Positions 1-7,087 are shown, numbered from the stretch's first letter. The stretch: 10,070 nucleotides of DNA from Anaerolineae bacterium (GCA_027079895.1 JALWUZ010000777.1:1-10070); one strand, 5' to 3'. Numbers and translations are program-made. Notes: generated from the sequence alone by a model not told the origin.

Positions 1-478
1 TGATCTTCTCCTCCGGCACGCCCAGCACCGCCATCAGGTCGGCGCGGGTGGCATGGGAGTCGGCCAGGATGTGGTCTGCGCGGCGCACGGCCCATTGAAT
101 CTGACGGTTGTAGTGGCGGCGGCTCGTGGCGGTGAGGAATTGGGGGTAGTAGAGGAAGGTCAGGTCGTGGACGGTGATGACCACGCGGCGGTAGCCCCAG
201 GCCGGGGGGATGAAGTCGGGCGCGTGGAGCAGGTCGAGCCGCCGGGGGATGAGTTCGAGGCTCAAGGCCCGGCGTTCCCAGCGGTTGTGGGGCGGCGTCC
301 AGCAGGGGACGGGGCGGAAGTTGGCCTGGGAGAACGGCGGCGGGGACTTGCGGCTGTGGAGGACGAGGTACTCGTTCTCGTCGTCGAGGGCGGCGAGGGC
401 GGGGAGCAGGCGGAGGATGTAGTTGCTGATGCCCCCCCGGATGTAGTGGACAAGGCGGGCGTCTATGCCGATGCGCAT
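1..478 (-). CDS. Glycosyltransferase, GT4/family-1 type, N-terminal part (runs off the left edge)
   Basis: The first 159 codons are open and cut by the window edge, so only the N-terminal acceptor-binding Rossmann-like domain is visible. The protein starts MRIGIDARLV and has the glycine loop RGGISNY (residues 14-20). HAPDFIPP (85-92) and the strand-plus-HD motif ITVHDLTF (101-108) follow, then a basic helix ending RADHILADSHATRADL. This order is typical of GT-B fold GT4 enzymes, which move a sugar from an NDP-sugar to a glycan or lipid acceptor at the inner membrane face. The donor-binding C-terminal domain with the EX7E motif would lie outside the window, so substrate cannot be called. The ATG at 478-476 is preceded by GAGG with six-base spacing. 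The gene lies just downstream of a tRNA terminator with no obvious promoter of its own. Confidence 0.88.
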   Translation of the reverse strand, partial: MRIGIDARLVHYIRGGISNYILRLLPALAALDDENEYLVLHSRKSPPPFSQANFRPVPCWTPPHNRWERRALSLELIPRRLDLLHAPDFIPPAWGYRRVVITVHDLTFLYYPQFLTATSRRHYNRQIQWAVRRADHILADSHATRADLMAVLGVPEEKI

Positions 479-484
479 ACGGAG

Positions 485-498
485 CCTCGTGCTCGAGG
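485..498 (-). promoter_or_regulatory. Small hairpin over the glycosyltransferase ribosome-binding site
   Basis: On the minus strand CCTCG, the loop AGCA and CGAGG form a five-base-pair hairpin whose 3' arm contains the GAGG Shine-Dalgarno of the glycosyltransferase, six bases before its ATG. It could lower translation initiation. The stem is short and may be chance in GC-rich sequence, so regulation is only a possibility. Confidence 0.3.
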
Positions 499-499
499 T

Positions 500-534
500 A
501 AAAGAAAGACCTGACAAGCCGTTCTTGTCAGGTC
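500..534 (-). terminator. Rho-independent terminator of tRNA-Leu
   Basis: An 11-base-pair perfect stem (508-518 with 524-534) with a five-base loop is followed on the minus strand by TTTCTTTT. It begins eight bases past the tRNA 3' end. The U-rich side lies only on the minus strand, which fits termination of the tRNA transcript. Any transcription of the downstream glycosyltransferase from the tRNA promoter must read through it. Confidence 0.85.
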
Positions 535-541
535 ATCGAGG

Positions 542-626
542 TGCCGAAGGTGGGAGTTGAACCCACATGGGCGTGAAGCCCACTGCGCCCTGAACGCAGC
601 GCGTCTGCCTGTTCCGCCACTTCGGC
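542..626 (-). tRNA. tRNA-Leu, anticodon CAG
   Basis: The 85-base gene folds as a class II tRNA. The acceptor arms GCCGAAG and CTTCGGC pair fully. The anticodon stem CTGCG/CGCAG encloses the loop TTCAGGG (anticodon CAG, reads CUG). The long variable arm TGGGC-TTCA-CGCCCA is typical of leucine tRNA, and the T arm GTGGG/CCCAC encloses TTCAACT. The discriminator base is A at 542, as expected for leucine. The next bases read CCT, so the 3' CCA is not encoded and must be added after transcription. The gene has its own promoter at 642-669 and terminator at 500-534. Confidence 0.97.
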
Positions 627-641
627 TTGTGAAGCGGGCGT

Positions 642-669
642 ATTTTACCCTAAACTTCCAGGTTGTCAA
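642..669 (-). promoter_or_regulatory. Sigma-70-type promoter of tRNA-Leu
   Basis: The minus strand shows a perfect -35 TTGACA (669-664), a 16-base spacer and a -10 TAAAAT (647-642, five of six consensus). Initiation would fall about eight bases before the mature tRNA 5' end at 626. The -35 hexamer contains the TGA stop codon (668-666) of the upstream solute-binding protein gene, so the promoter overlaps that coding region. Confidence 0.82.
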
Positions 670-2345
670 GGCCGCGCTTCCGACTCGCTGACGAAGACGC
701 GCCGGGAAACGATCCACCAGTCGGAGATGGTGCGGAAGCGGTCAGAGGGGTAGGTCAGCGGCCCAATCTGCACGTCGTGGATGCGCTCGTCCACGCCGTA
801 GGTGTAGACGGGGCTGTAGAGCAGCAGGGCCGGCACCTCCTGGGCGAAGAGGGTCTGGAACTCGTCGTACAGTTCCTTCCGCCGGTCGCGGCTGACGATG
901 ATGCGGGCCTGTTCAAGTACCTCACTGATGCGGCGGTGCTTGAGCCCGGAGTAGTTCTGCCCTCCTTCGACCTGCGTCTCGTGCCAGAAAGGGTACGGGT
1001 CGGGGTCGCCGGGGAGGGCTATCTGGGTCAGCACGGCGTCGAAATCGCGGGCCGCCAACGCCTGGTAGACTTTGTCCGGCGCGGCGATCTGCACCGTGGC
1101 CGTCACACCGATCGTGTTCCACTGCCGGACGATCTCCTGCGCCGCCGCCACCCGCTCCGGGTCGCTCGACACCAAGAGCGTGAAGGCCAGCCGCCCCCCT
1201 TTTTTGTGCCGGACGCCGCGGTCCAACAGGGCGCGGAACCAGCCGACGCTGTCCAGCAGCCGGGCGGCCTGCTCTGGGTCGTAATCGTAGTGGGGGATGT
1301 CCTCATCGTAGGCCCAGTTGCCGGGCAGGATCGGGCTGTGGACGACGACGGCCTGGCCGTCCAGCACCTCGTCCACGATGCGCTGCCGGTCGAGGCCGTA
1401 CAGTAACGCCTGCCGCACCTCAGGCTCTTGCAGGAAGGGGAGGTCGTCGCGTGCCAGGTTGAGGAAGATCAGGTTGTAACGGGCGATGGGAGCGGAGAAG
1501 AGGTCGAGCGTCGGGTAGCCCAGCACGCGCTCCCGTTCCTGGATGGGAATCCGCCCCACTCCCTCGACCTCGCCGGCCTCGTAGGCGTTGAGGACGTTCT
1601 GGTCGCTGGCGTAGAAGCGGAATTGGACGCGGTCGAGGTTGGCCCGTCCGCCGTAGTAGCGGCGGAACTGTTCCAGCACGATGGAGGTGATGTCCTTGTC
1701 CTGCACCGCGATCTCGTCCATCTGGAAGGGGCCGGTGCCGACCGGGTTGAGGTTGAAGTCCAGCCCCGGCAGGTCGGCGGCCCGCACCCCGCGCAGCAGG
1801 TGGGACGGCAGGATGCCTACGGTGGTGTAATCCAAAAAGGGGGCGAAGGGCTCCGCCAGCGTGAAGCGCACCGTGTGGCGGTCAACCTTCTCGACCGTGA
1901 CGGTGCGCCAGACGTCGGCCCCCAGGATGGGGGAGCCGGGAAAGGCGGGGTCTTGCAGCAGGCGGATGGTGAAGATAACGTCGTCGGCGGTGACGGGGGT
2001 CCCGTCGTGCCAGAAGGCGTTGGAGCGCAGGTAGAAGGTGTAGGTCAGGCCGTCGAGGGTGACGTCCCAGCCACGCGCCAGGTCGGCCACCACCTCGCCG
2101 TGCTCGTCGAAGCGGGTCAGGCCGTTGAAGAGGAGGGCGCACAGGTCGCGGTCCACGCCCTCGTAACTGCTCAGCAGGAGGGGGTTGAGGTAGCGGGGGA
2201 AACCGGCCACTCCCTCGACGTAGGTGCCTCCCCGGCCCGGCCGGAGCACGATGGTGTAGTTAGCGGAGAGGTAGGCCAAGAGGATGCCCACCAGAATGAC
2301 GCCGAGCAGGATGAGGAGGATTTGCCAGCGGATGTAACGGGTCAC
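666..2345 (-). CDS. Membrane-anchored ABC transporter solute-binding protein, family 5 (peptide type)
   Basis: The protein (559 aa) resembles DppA/OppA-type solute-binding proteins (SBP_bac_5), which capture peptides or similar solutes outside the membrane for an ABC importer. After a short basic start (TRYIRWQ) one hydrophobic segment (about residues 7-25) acts as signal or anchor. The binding fold follows, with LLFNGLTRFDEHG, FWHDGTPVTADDVIFTI, NPVGTGPF and the late WHETQVEGGQNYSG region. There is no lipobox cysteine after the hydrophobic segment, so it is probably a signal anchor or a cleaved type I signal rather than a lipoprotein. I chose GTG at 2345 because GGGAG lies six bases before it. 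The longer reading from TTG at 2366 would begin inside the T-tract of a terminator. No permease or ATPase genes are adjacent, so the substrate and partners are unknown. Confidence 0.9.
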   Translation of the reverse strand: MTRYIRWQILLILLGVILVGILLAYLSANYTIVLRPGRGGTYVEGVAGFPRYLNPLLLSSYEGVDRDLCALLFNGLTRFDEHGEVVADLARGWDVTLDGLTYTFYLRSNAFWHDGTPVTADDVIFTIRLLQDPAFPGSPILGADVWRTVTVEKVDRHTVRFTLAEPFAPFLDYTTVGILPSHLLRGVRAADLPGLDFNLNPVGTGPFQMDEIAVQDKDITSIVLEQFRRYYGGRANLDRVQFRFYASDQNVLNAYEAGEVEGVGRIPIQERERVLGYPTLDLFSAPIARYNLIFLNLARDDLPFLQEPEVRQALLYGLDRQRIVDEVLDGQAVVVHSPILPGNWAYDEDIPHYDYDPEQAARLLDSVGWFRALLDRGVRHKKGGRLAFTLLVSSDPERVAAAQEIVRQWNTIGVTATVQIAAPDKVYQALAARDFDAVLTQIALPGDPDPYPFWHETQVEGGQNYSGLKHRRISEVLEQARIIVSRDRRKELYDEFQTLFAQEVPALLLYSPVYTYGVDERIHDVQIGPLTYPSDRFRTISDWWIVSRRVFVSESEARP

Positions 2346-2363
2346 GTCGGACTCCCAGGTCAA

Positions 2364-2394
2364 CAAAAACCGGGTTTCTCCTCGAAACCCGGTT
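2364..2394 (-). terminator. Rho-independent terminator after secG
   Basis: An 11-base-pair perfect stem (2368-2378 with 2384-2394, loop of five) is followed on the minus strand by a T-rich run (five T, then GTT). It sits 32 bases past the secG stop and about 20 bases before the solute-binding protein start, so it should end or attenuate the secG transcript. The stem core GGGTTTC/GAAACCC looks like a palindrome family I associate with Chloroflexota intergenic regions. That link is from memory and unverified. Confidence 0.8.
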
Positions 2395-2426
2395 CTCCCT
2401 ACGGGGTAAGTTGACGCGCGGCCGGG

Positions 2427-2651
2427 CTAGCCAGTGACGATGACGTTGATCAGGGTGACGAGGAAGAAGGCGATGGAGAGGCCGATGGTGACGTTGAAGA
2501 GTGTGCGTTCGATGCCTCGTCGCGTGCGATAGACGGCGGTCTCGGTGCCGCCGAAGACGCCGCCCAGCCCGCCGCTCCTGACTTGCATCAGGATGACGGC
2601 GATCAGCGCGATGCTGATGATGATCTGCACGATGTTGAGATAGACTTCCAT
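2427..2651 (-). CDS. secG: Preprotein translocase subunit SecG
   Basis: This 74-residue protein has the SecG layout. Transmembrane segment 1 covers about residues 4-22. A glycine-rich loop (SGGLGGVFGGTE, 26-37), the family signature, follows, and transmembrane segment 2 covers about 52-71. SecG joins SecY and SecE in the membrane channel and aids SecA-driven export. The ATG at 2651 is preceded by AGGGAGG at five-base spacing. An in-frame GTG at 2657 overlaps that Shine-Dalgarno and is less likely. A strong promoter lies at 2718-2746 and a terminator follows the stop codon, so the gene may be transcribed alone. Confidence 0.95.
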   Translation of the reverse strand: MEVYLNIVQIIISIALIAVILMQVRSGGLGGVFGGTETAVYRTRRGIERTLFNVTIGLSIAFFLVTLINVIVTG

Positions 2652-2717
2652 TCTCACCTCCCTGGGATTCTCGCCCGGCGGGGCCGGGACGTGGACGACT
2701 GAACCGCAACGGCGCGG

Positions 2718-2746
2718 ATTATAGCATGGTACTGCGCTCTCGGCAA
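2718..2746 (-). promoter_or_regulatory. Extended -10 promoter of secG
   Basis: The minus strand has a perfect TATAAT (2723-2718) preceded by TGC, giving an extended -10. A -35 of TTGCCG (2746-2741, four of six consensus) lies 17 bases upstream. Initiation near 2711 would give a leader of about 60 bases. The tandem repeat starts only ten bases upstream of the -35. Confidence 0.8.
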
Positions 2747-2755
2747 GCCTGGGAG

Positions 2756-2899
2756 CCTGGCGGCGGCAACGGATGAATCCGTTGCCTGGGCGTGAGACCC
2801 AAACCCAGGCGGCGGATTTATCCGTCGCCTGGCGGCGGCAACGGATTCATCCGTTGCCTGGGCGTGAGATCCAAACCCAGGCGGCGGATTTATCCGTCG
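2756..2899. repeat. Two tandem 72-bp repeats made of paired palindromes
   Basis: Unit 1 (2756-2827) and unit 2 (2828-2899) match at 69 of 72 positions. Each unit contains palindrome A (2765-2786 and 2837-2858; arms GGCAACGGAT), a spacer with seven-base inverted arms GCCTGGG/CCCAGGC, and palindrome C (2808-2829 and 2880-2901; arms GGCGGCGGAT, one mismatched pair). All four palindromes share the core CGGATNNATCCG. Two of the three differences between units fall in the centre of palindrome A: GA in unit 1, TC in unit 2. The element looks like a REP-type extragenic palindrome cluster. No transposase is nearby. Confidence 0.9.
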
Positions 2900-2928
2900 C
2901 CGGTGAGCGGACTCGCTTCCGCCGCCGG

Positions 2929-2956
2929 TGGACATATCCCCGCTTTGTGTTACAAT
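2929..2956 (+). promoter_or_regulatory. Sigma-70-type promoter of the XPB operon
   Basis: TGGACA (2929-2934, five of six consensus) and TACAAT (2951-2956, five of six) are separated by 16 bases and lie about 40 bases before the helicase ATG. The -10 is followed by an AT-richer stretch. This is the only good promoter before the three-gene operon. Confidence 0.7.
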
Positions 2957-2994
2957 TGCACACTTGCAAACCCAGACGAGCGGTGTGAGAGATT

Positions 2995-4761
2995 ATGAGT
3001 TACAACCCTAACAACCCCATCATCGTCCAGGGCGACAAGAGCGTCCTGCTGGAGGTAGACAACGACCTGTACCCAGAGGCCCGCGACATCCTGGCCCGCT
3101 TCGCGGAACTGGAAAAGAGCCCGGAGTACGTCCACACCTACCGCATCACCCCCCTTTCCCTCTGGAACGCGGCCTCGGCCGGGATGACCGCCACGGAAAT
3201 CCTGAGCGGCCTGGAGCGGTACAGCAAATACCCCGTCCCCGACAACGTGCGGGTGGACATCGTGGACTACATCTCCCGCTACGGACGGGTCAAACTCCGG
3301 CGAGAGGACGGCCACATCCTCCTGACCTCCGAGGATACCGCCCTCATCTCCGAACTGGCTCACCACAAACGCCTCCTCCCTTACGTCATCTCCCAGGCAG
3401 ACCCCAACACTCTGTTGATGGACCCCAACCGCCGGGGACACATCAAGCAGGCCCTGGTCACGATCGGCTACCCCGCCGAGGACTTGATCGGCTACGTGGA
3501 CGGCGAATCGCTGGAGATCCGCCTGCGCCCGGTCACCGCCTCCGGCCAGCCCTTCGCCCTGCGGGACTACCAGAAGGAGGCCGCCGAGATCTTCTACGCC
3601 GGCGGCTCCGCCTACGGCGGCTCCGGCGTCATCGTCCTCCCCTGCGGCGCGGGCAAGACGATGGTCGGCATGGCGGTGATGGAACAACTCCAATGCAGCA
3701 CCCTCATCCTCACCCCCAGCACCGTCGCCGTCCGCCAGTGGATTGACGAACTGCTCGACAAGACCACCCTCACCCCCGACCAAATCGGCGAGTACTCCGG
3801 CCACAAGAAGGAAATCCGCCCCGTCACCATCTCCACTTACCAGACGATGACCTACCGCAAGCGCGGGACGAAGCGACGGGGGCTGCCGTTGCTGGAGGAG
3901 TTCCCCCACTTCAAACTCTTCGACGAGCGGGACTGGGGGCTGGTCATCTACGACGAGGTACACCTGCTGCCGGCCCCTGTCTTTCGCATCACCGCCGAAC
4001 TTCAGGCCCGCCGCCGCCTGGGATTGACCGCTACCCTCGTGCGGGAGGACGGGCGGGAGGAGGATGTCTTCTCCCTCATCGGGCCCAAGAAGTACGACGT
4101 GCCCTGGAAAGACCTCGAAAAGCAGGGCTGGATTGCCCCCGTCGAAGTGACCGAAATCCGCATCACCATGCCCCCCTCCCAGCGGATGGAGTACGCCCTG
4201 ACCGCTCCCCGCCAGAAGTACCACGTCGCCGCCGTCAACCCGCGCAAGTTGGAAATCCTCGACCTGCTGCTCCAAAAACATCCCGACGACCAACTGCTCA
4301 TCATCGGCATGTACCTCGACCAGTTGGAGGAGGTGCGGAAGCGGTACGGCTACCCGATCATCACCGGCAAAACCCCGGTGCGGGAACGGCGCAAACTGTT
4401 CGGGAAGTTCCGCACCGGCGAGATTCAGCGGCTGATCGTCTCCAAAGTGGGCAACTTCGCCGTGGACTTGCCCGACGCCAGCGTGATGATCCAAATCAGC
4501 GGCACCTTCGGCAGTCGGCAGGAGGAGGCCCAGCGGCTGGGGCGCATCCTCCGTCCCAAGAAAAACGGCCTCCTGGCGCACTTCTACACCCTCGTCAGCC
4601 GGGACACCAAAGACCAGGATTTCAGCGCGAACCGCCAACTCTTCCTCACCGAGCAGGGCTACCGCTACACCATCCTCTACGACGACGAGGTGGCGGATTA
4701 CCAACCGGCGACCCTGGCCGGCGAGTTCTGCGAGATCCCTCCGCGCCAACTGGGAGGCTGA
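2995..4761 (+). CDS. XPB-type DNA helicase (superfamily 2)
   Basis: This 588-residue protein carries a complete set of XPB-family motifs. Residues 8-112 form the N-terminal XPB module seen in bacterial XPB. The helicase core has a Q-motif-like LRDYQKEA (189-196), Walker A PCGAGKT (216-222) and the DEVH box (320-323). TAT (345-347) is followed at once by the XPB-specific RED motif (350-352). Helicase domain 2 ends with QRLGRILRPK (513-522) and AHFYTLVSRDT. Mycobacterial and archaeal XPB proteins are ATP-driven 3'-5' DNA helicases, and a repair or transcription-linked role is inferred. All ATPase residues appear intact. The gene is first in a three-gene operon behind the promoter at 2929-2956. 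Its Shine-Dalgarno (GAGAG just before the ATG) is weak. No Bax1-type nuclease, the usual archaeal partner, is present. Confidence 0.95.
   Translation: MSYNPNNPIIVQGDKSVLLEVDNDLYPEARDILARFAELEKSPEYVHTYRITPLSLWNAASAGMTATEILSGLERYSKYPVPDNVRVDIVDYISRYGRVKLRREDGHILLTSEDTALISELAHHKRLLPYVISQADPNTLLMDPNRRGHIKQALVTIGYPAEDLIGYVDGESLEIRLRPVTASGQPFALRDYQKEAAEIFYAGGSAYGGSGVIVLPCGAGKTMVGMAVMEQLQCSTLILTPSTVAVRQWIDELLDKTTLTPDQIGEYSGHKKEIRPVTISTYQTMTYRKRGTKRRGLPLLEEFPHFKLFDERDWGLVIYDEVHLLPAPVFRITAELQARRRLGLTATLVREDGREEDVFSLIGPKKYDVPWKDLEKQGWIAPVEVTEIRITMPPSQRMEYALTAPRQKYHVAAVNPRKLEILDLLLQKHPDDQLLIIGMYLDQLEEVRKRYGYPIITGKTPVRERRKLFGKFRTGEIQRLIVSKVGNFAVDLPDASVMIQISGTFGSRQEEAQRLGRILRPKKNGLLAHFYTLVSRDTKDQDFSANRQLFLTEQGYRYTILYDDEVADYQPATLAGEFCEIPPRQLGG
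4752..4757 (+). promoter_or_regulatory. Shine-Dalgarno of the second operon gene, inside the helicase 3' end
   Basis: GGGAGG lies in the last codons of the helicase gene, five bases before the ATG at 4763. The helicase stop TGA (4759-4761) ends one base before that ATG. The arrangement favours translational coupling of the two products. Confidence 0.85.
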
Positions 4762-4762
4762 T

Positions 4763-7087
4763 ATGCCGAAACCGACCGCCATCTCCGAGGAAGACATCCC
4801 CTTCTTGCTCAGTGACGAGCAGTTTCGCCAGGGATTGGCCCTCCTGGACAACATCCACGAAACGACCGTCTCCGGCGACACGCTGATGGCCCTGGTGCAG
4901 GACGGCCAGCGCGTTTACCTCGTCGCGGCCCGGTTCCAGGACGACGAAATCTACGTCTCCTGCGACTGCCCACGCGGGCGGGACGGGCTGTACTGCCCCC
5001 ACTTGGCGGCGCTGTTCATCAAGTGGGCCCGCGCTCCCCAGGAGTTCGCCGTCGTGGAGGAGAGCGGCACGGCTGCCACAGACGAGTTCCCGTTTCCGGT
5101 GCTCGGCGTCCGCGCCCCGGCAGTCCACCGTCCTGAACAGTTGCCCGCCTGGGTGGAGCAAACCCTCGCCGACCGACGCGCCGCCGATGCCAAAGACCTC
5201 TCCCGATGGCTCAATCAACTCACGATTCGGGAAATGCGCACCATCGCCAGCCGGCGCGGCTGGAAACTGAAGGGAACGCTCAAGGCGGACATCATCGCCC
5301 AGGTAGCCCAGCACATCACCGACCCGGAGGACACGCGGCAGACCGTCGCCCAACTGAACCCTGTCCAACGGCGGGTGCTTCGGGCCCTGGTGCTCCTCTC
5401 CGAGCACGGCCACTACCCGCCCTCCAAGCTCCTGGTACAGGCCGCCATGCTGGGGGCTCCCTCCACCGACGAACAGGTCAACTTCGCCGCCGTTGCGGCC
5501 CAACTGTGCGATCTGGGACTGGCGTTTCCGCAGGCTCCCGCCGCCAGCGGCTACTTCGGCCGGACGGCCCACACGCCGCCCCTCATCGCCCGCCACTTCC
5601 CGCCGCTGCTGGCCGACATGTTCACCGCCCCCGCCGTCCGCTCAGACGCGGAGAACGTCATCCCGGCCGACCCCTACCCGTTCCTCCAGACCTTCGGGCA
5701 GGTGCTGTCGCTCCTGTCCCAGACCTCCCCCGCGCTGCGGCCTCCGATGCCCATCCCGACGGCGGGGGATGTCGCCCGCCTGGTGAATCATTGGACCTAC
5801 GACCCCCACGAGTTGAACACGGCCCGTCTCTCACGCCGGTTGTACGGTGCCTCGGCGACTCTGAGCGTCCCGCCGCCGCGCCCCCGCCTCGACGATGAGG
5901 CCGTCCGGCAACTCTCCATCGTCGCCGGGGGGGAGATGCGCCTGGAGTTCATCTACTCCCTCCTGGAAGCGGCGGGGATCGTCTACCCCGGCAGCCCGGT
6001 CACCATCTGGAAGGAGGTGTACGACCACTTCCTGATGCGCGACGACCTCTCCCGGCGGGCCCTCCTCGCCCGCACCTACTTCCAGATGACCAATTGGAGC
6101 GTCCTGTGGGAGGTCATTCGGCAGGACAAGCGGCTCCAACTGCGCCGCGTACCGGCCAGCGGGCTGACGCCCGCCAGTCTCCACGAAGACTTGATGCACT
6201 TCCGCCGCCTGCTGCTCTGCGCCCTATCCTCCCTGCCGGACGACGAGTGGGTCTCCCTGGCGGACTTCCTGGCGGTGATGCGCGTAGTCTGGCCGCGGTT
6301 CGACATGGGCGTCTGGTCGCCGGCGTACCGGCATTACAGGACCCCGTTCTGGTTCCTGGCCGACGCCAACACCAGGGAGCCCCTCAAACTCGACGAGGAT
6401 GCCGCCGCCTGGGATATGGCCCAGGGAGCCTTCATCCGCCAGACGATCGCCGGGCCGCTCCACTGGCTGGGACTGACCGACCTGGTCTTCGACGAGCAGG
6501 ACAACCTGACCGCCTTCCGGCTGCACGGCCTGGCCGATCTCTTCTGGGACAGGGTGGAGGTCGTCGCGGCCCCGCCGCTGGCCGTCAAGGAGGAAAAGGA
6601 ACTCCAGCCGGAGGACATACTTTCCTACGACGGCGAGACCATCTCCGTCGTCCCCTCCGCCATCGGAGTGCGCGGCCACGACCTGCTCCACAAAATCGCC
6701 GTCCTGGAATCCACCACCGCCCGCAAGTTCGTCTACCGCCCGGACGCCGACGTGACCTTCCGCTCCTTCACCCAGGGGCTGACCGGAGAGGAAATCGTCC
6801 GCCGCTGGGAAGAAGACCTCCCCGTGCCGCTGCCGGAGGGACTCCGGGAGACTCTGCAAAAATGGTGGGCCTCCTACGGGCGCGTGCGCCTCTACCGCGA
6901 TCTGACCGTCATCGAGTTCGGCGACGACTACGCCCTGCGGGAAATGCAGGCTGTGACCGACCTCGACCGCTACATCCTCGCCGAAATCTCCCCGCGCCTG
7001 GTCGTCATCGCCCCAGAGGGCATCGAGCCGCTGAAAGAGGCTTTGGAGAAGGCCGGATACACCCCCAGCGTGAAGACGGGTGTCTAA
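4763..7087 (+). CDS. SWIM zinc-finger protein with an XPB N-terminal-like domain (helicase partner)
   Basis: This 774-residue protein has no ATPase motifs. A SWIM-type zinc finger is visible at residues 67-80 (C67, C69, C78, H80; CxC-x8-CxH). A SAP-like helix pair covers about 151-186 (LTIREMRTIASRRGWKLKG, then LKADIIAQV), followed by a winged-helix-like stretch at about 196-260. The middle is long, mostly helical and unassigned. The C-terminus (about 617-770) repeats the module found at the helicase N-terminus, including QGLTGEEIV (671-679) and WASYGRVRL (702-710). SWIM and SAP domains usually bind DNA or protein, so a scaffold or targeting subunit for the XPB helicase is inferred. A gene of related build lies next to XPB in mycobacteria (the Rv0861c/Rv0862c pair, from memory). 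The start is well fixed by GGGAGG and by its one-base gap from the helicase stop. Confidence 0.82.
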   Translation: MPKPTAISEEDIPFLLSDEQFRQGLALLDNIHETTVSGDTLMALVQDGQRVYLVAARFQDDEIYVSCDCPRGRDGLYCPHLAALFIKWARAPQEFAVVEESGTAATDEFPFPVLGVRAPAVHRPEQLPAWVEQTLADRRAADAKDLSRWLNQLTIREMRTIASRRGWKLKGTLKADIIAQVAQHITDPEDTRQTVAQLNPVQRRVLRALVLLSEHGHYPPSKLLVQAAMLGAPSTDEQVNFAAVAAQLCDLGLAFPQAPAASGYFGRTAHTPPLIARHFPPLLADMFTAPAVRSDAENVIPADPYPFLQTFGQVLSLLSQTSPALRPPMPIPTAGDVARLVNHWTYDPHELNTARLSRRLYGASATLSVPPPRPRLDDEAVRQLSIVAGGEMRLEFIYSLLEAAGIVYPGSPVTIWKEVYDHFLMRDDLSRRALLARTYFQMTNWSVLWEVIRQDKRLQLRRVPASGLTPASLHEDLMHFRRLLLCALSSLPDDEWVSLADFLAVMRVVWPRFDMGVWSPAYRHYRTPFWFLADANTREPLKLDEDAAAWDMAQGAFIRQTIAGPLHWLGLTDLVFDEQDNLTAFRLHGLADLFWDRVEVVAAPPLAVKEEKELQPEDILSYDGETISVVPSAIGVRGHDLLHKIAVLESTTARKFVYRPDADVTFRSFTQGLTGEEIVRRWEEDLPVPLPEGLRETLQKWWASYGRVRLYRDLTVIEFGDDYALREMQAVTDLDRYILAEISPRLVVIAPEGIEPLKEALEKAGYTPSVKTGV

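Larger units (their letters stand above)
2652..2994. other. Divergent intergenic region between secG and the XPB operon
   Basis: This 343-base stretch holds no credible gene. From left to right it contains the secG leader and promoter (2718-2746), a two-copy 72-bp tandem repeat (2756-2899), a GCGGA/TCCGC imperfect inverted repeat near 2907-2922, and the promoter of the XPB operon (2929-2956). Short reading frames across the repeat exist on both strands, but their sequence simply follows the repeat. Confidence 0.85.

Noticed and set aside
542..626. tRNA-Leu as an integration site for a mobile element
   Set aside because: I found no integrase, no second copy of the tRNA 3' end, and no change in gene character beside it.
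463..717. 84-codon minus-strand frame over the tRNA-Leu gene
   Set aside because: It covers the tRNA and its promoter. Its peptide is the familiar false translation of a tRNA.
1428..2414. Long plus-strand open frame opposite the solute-binding protein
   Set aside because: Same cause: antisense of GC-rich codons. It has no domain, and the minus-strand product is a clear family-5 binding protein.
2756..2899. CRISPR array
   Set aside because: There are only two abutting 72-bp units with no unique spacers between them and no cas genes.
2654..2988. Small frames on both strands across the 72-bp repeats
   Set aside because: Their peptides repeat with the DNA period, have no plausible ribosome site, and cross the promoters of the flanking genes.
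2950..4881. 643-codon open frame on the minus strand across the helicase gene
   Set aside because: It is a shadow of a GC-rich gene. The plus-strand frame has every XPB motif, while the antisense product is a Val/Gly/Asp-rich sequence with no recognisable domain.
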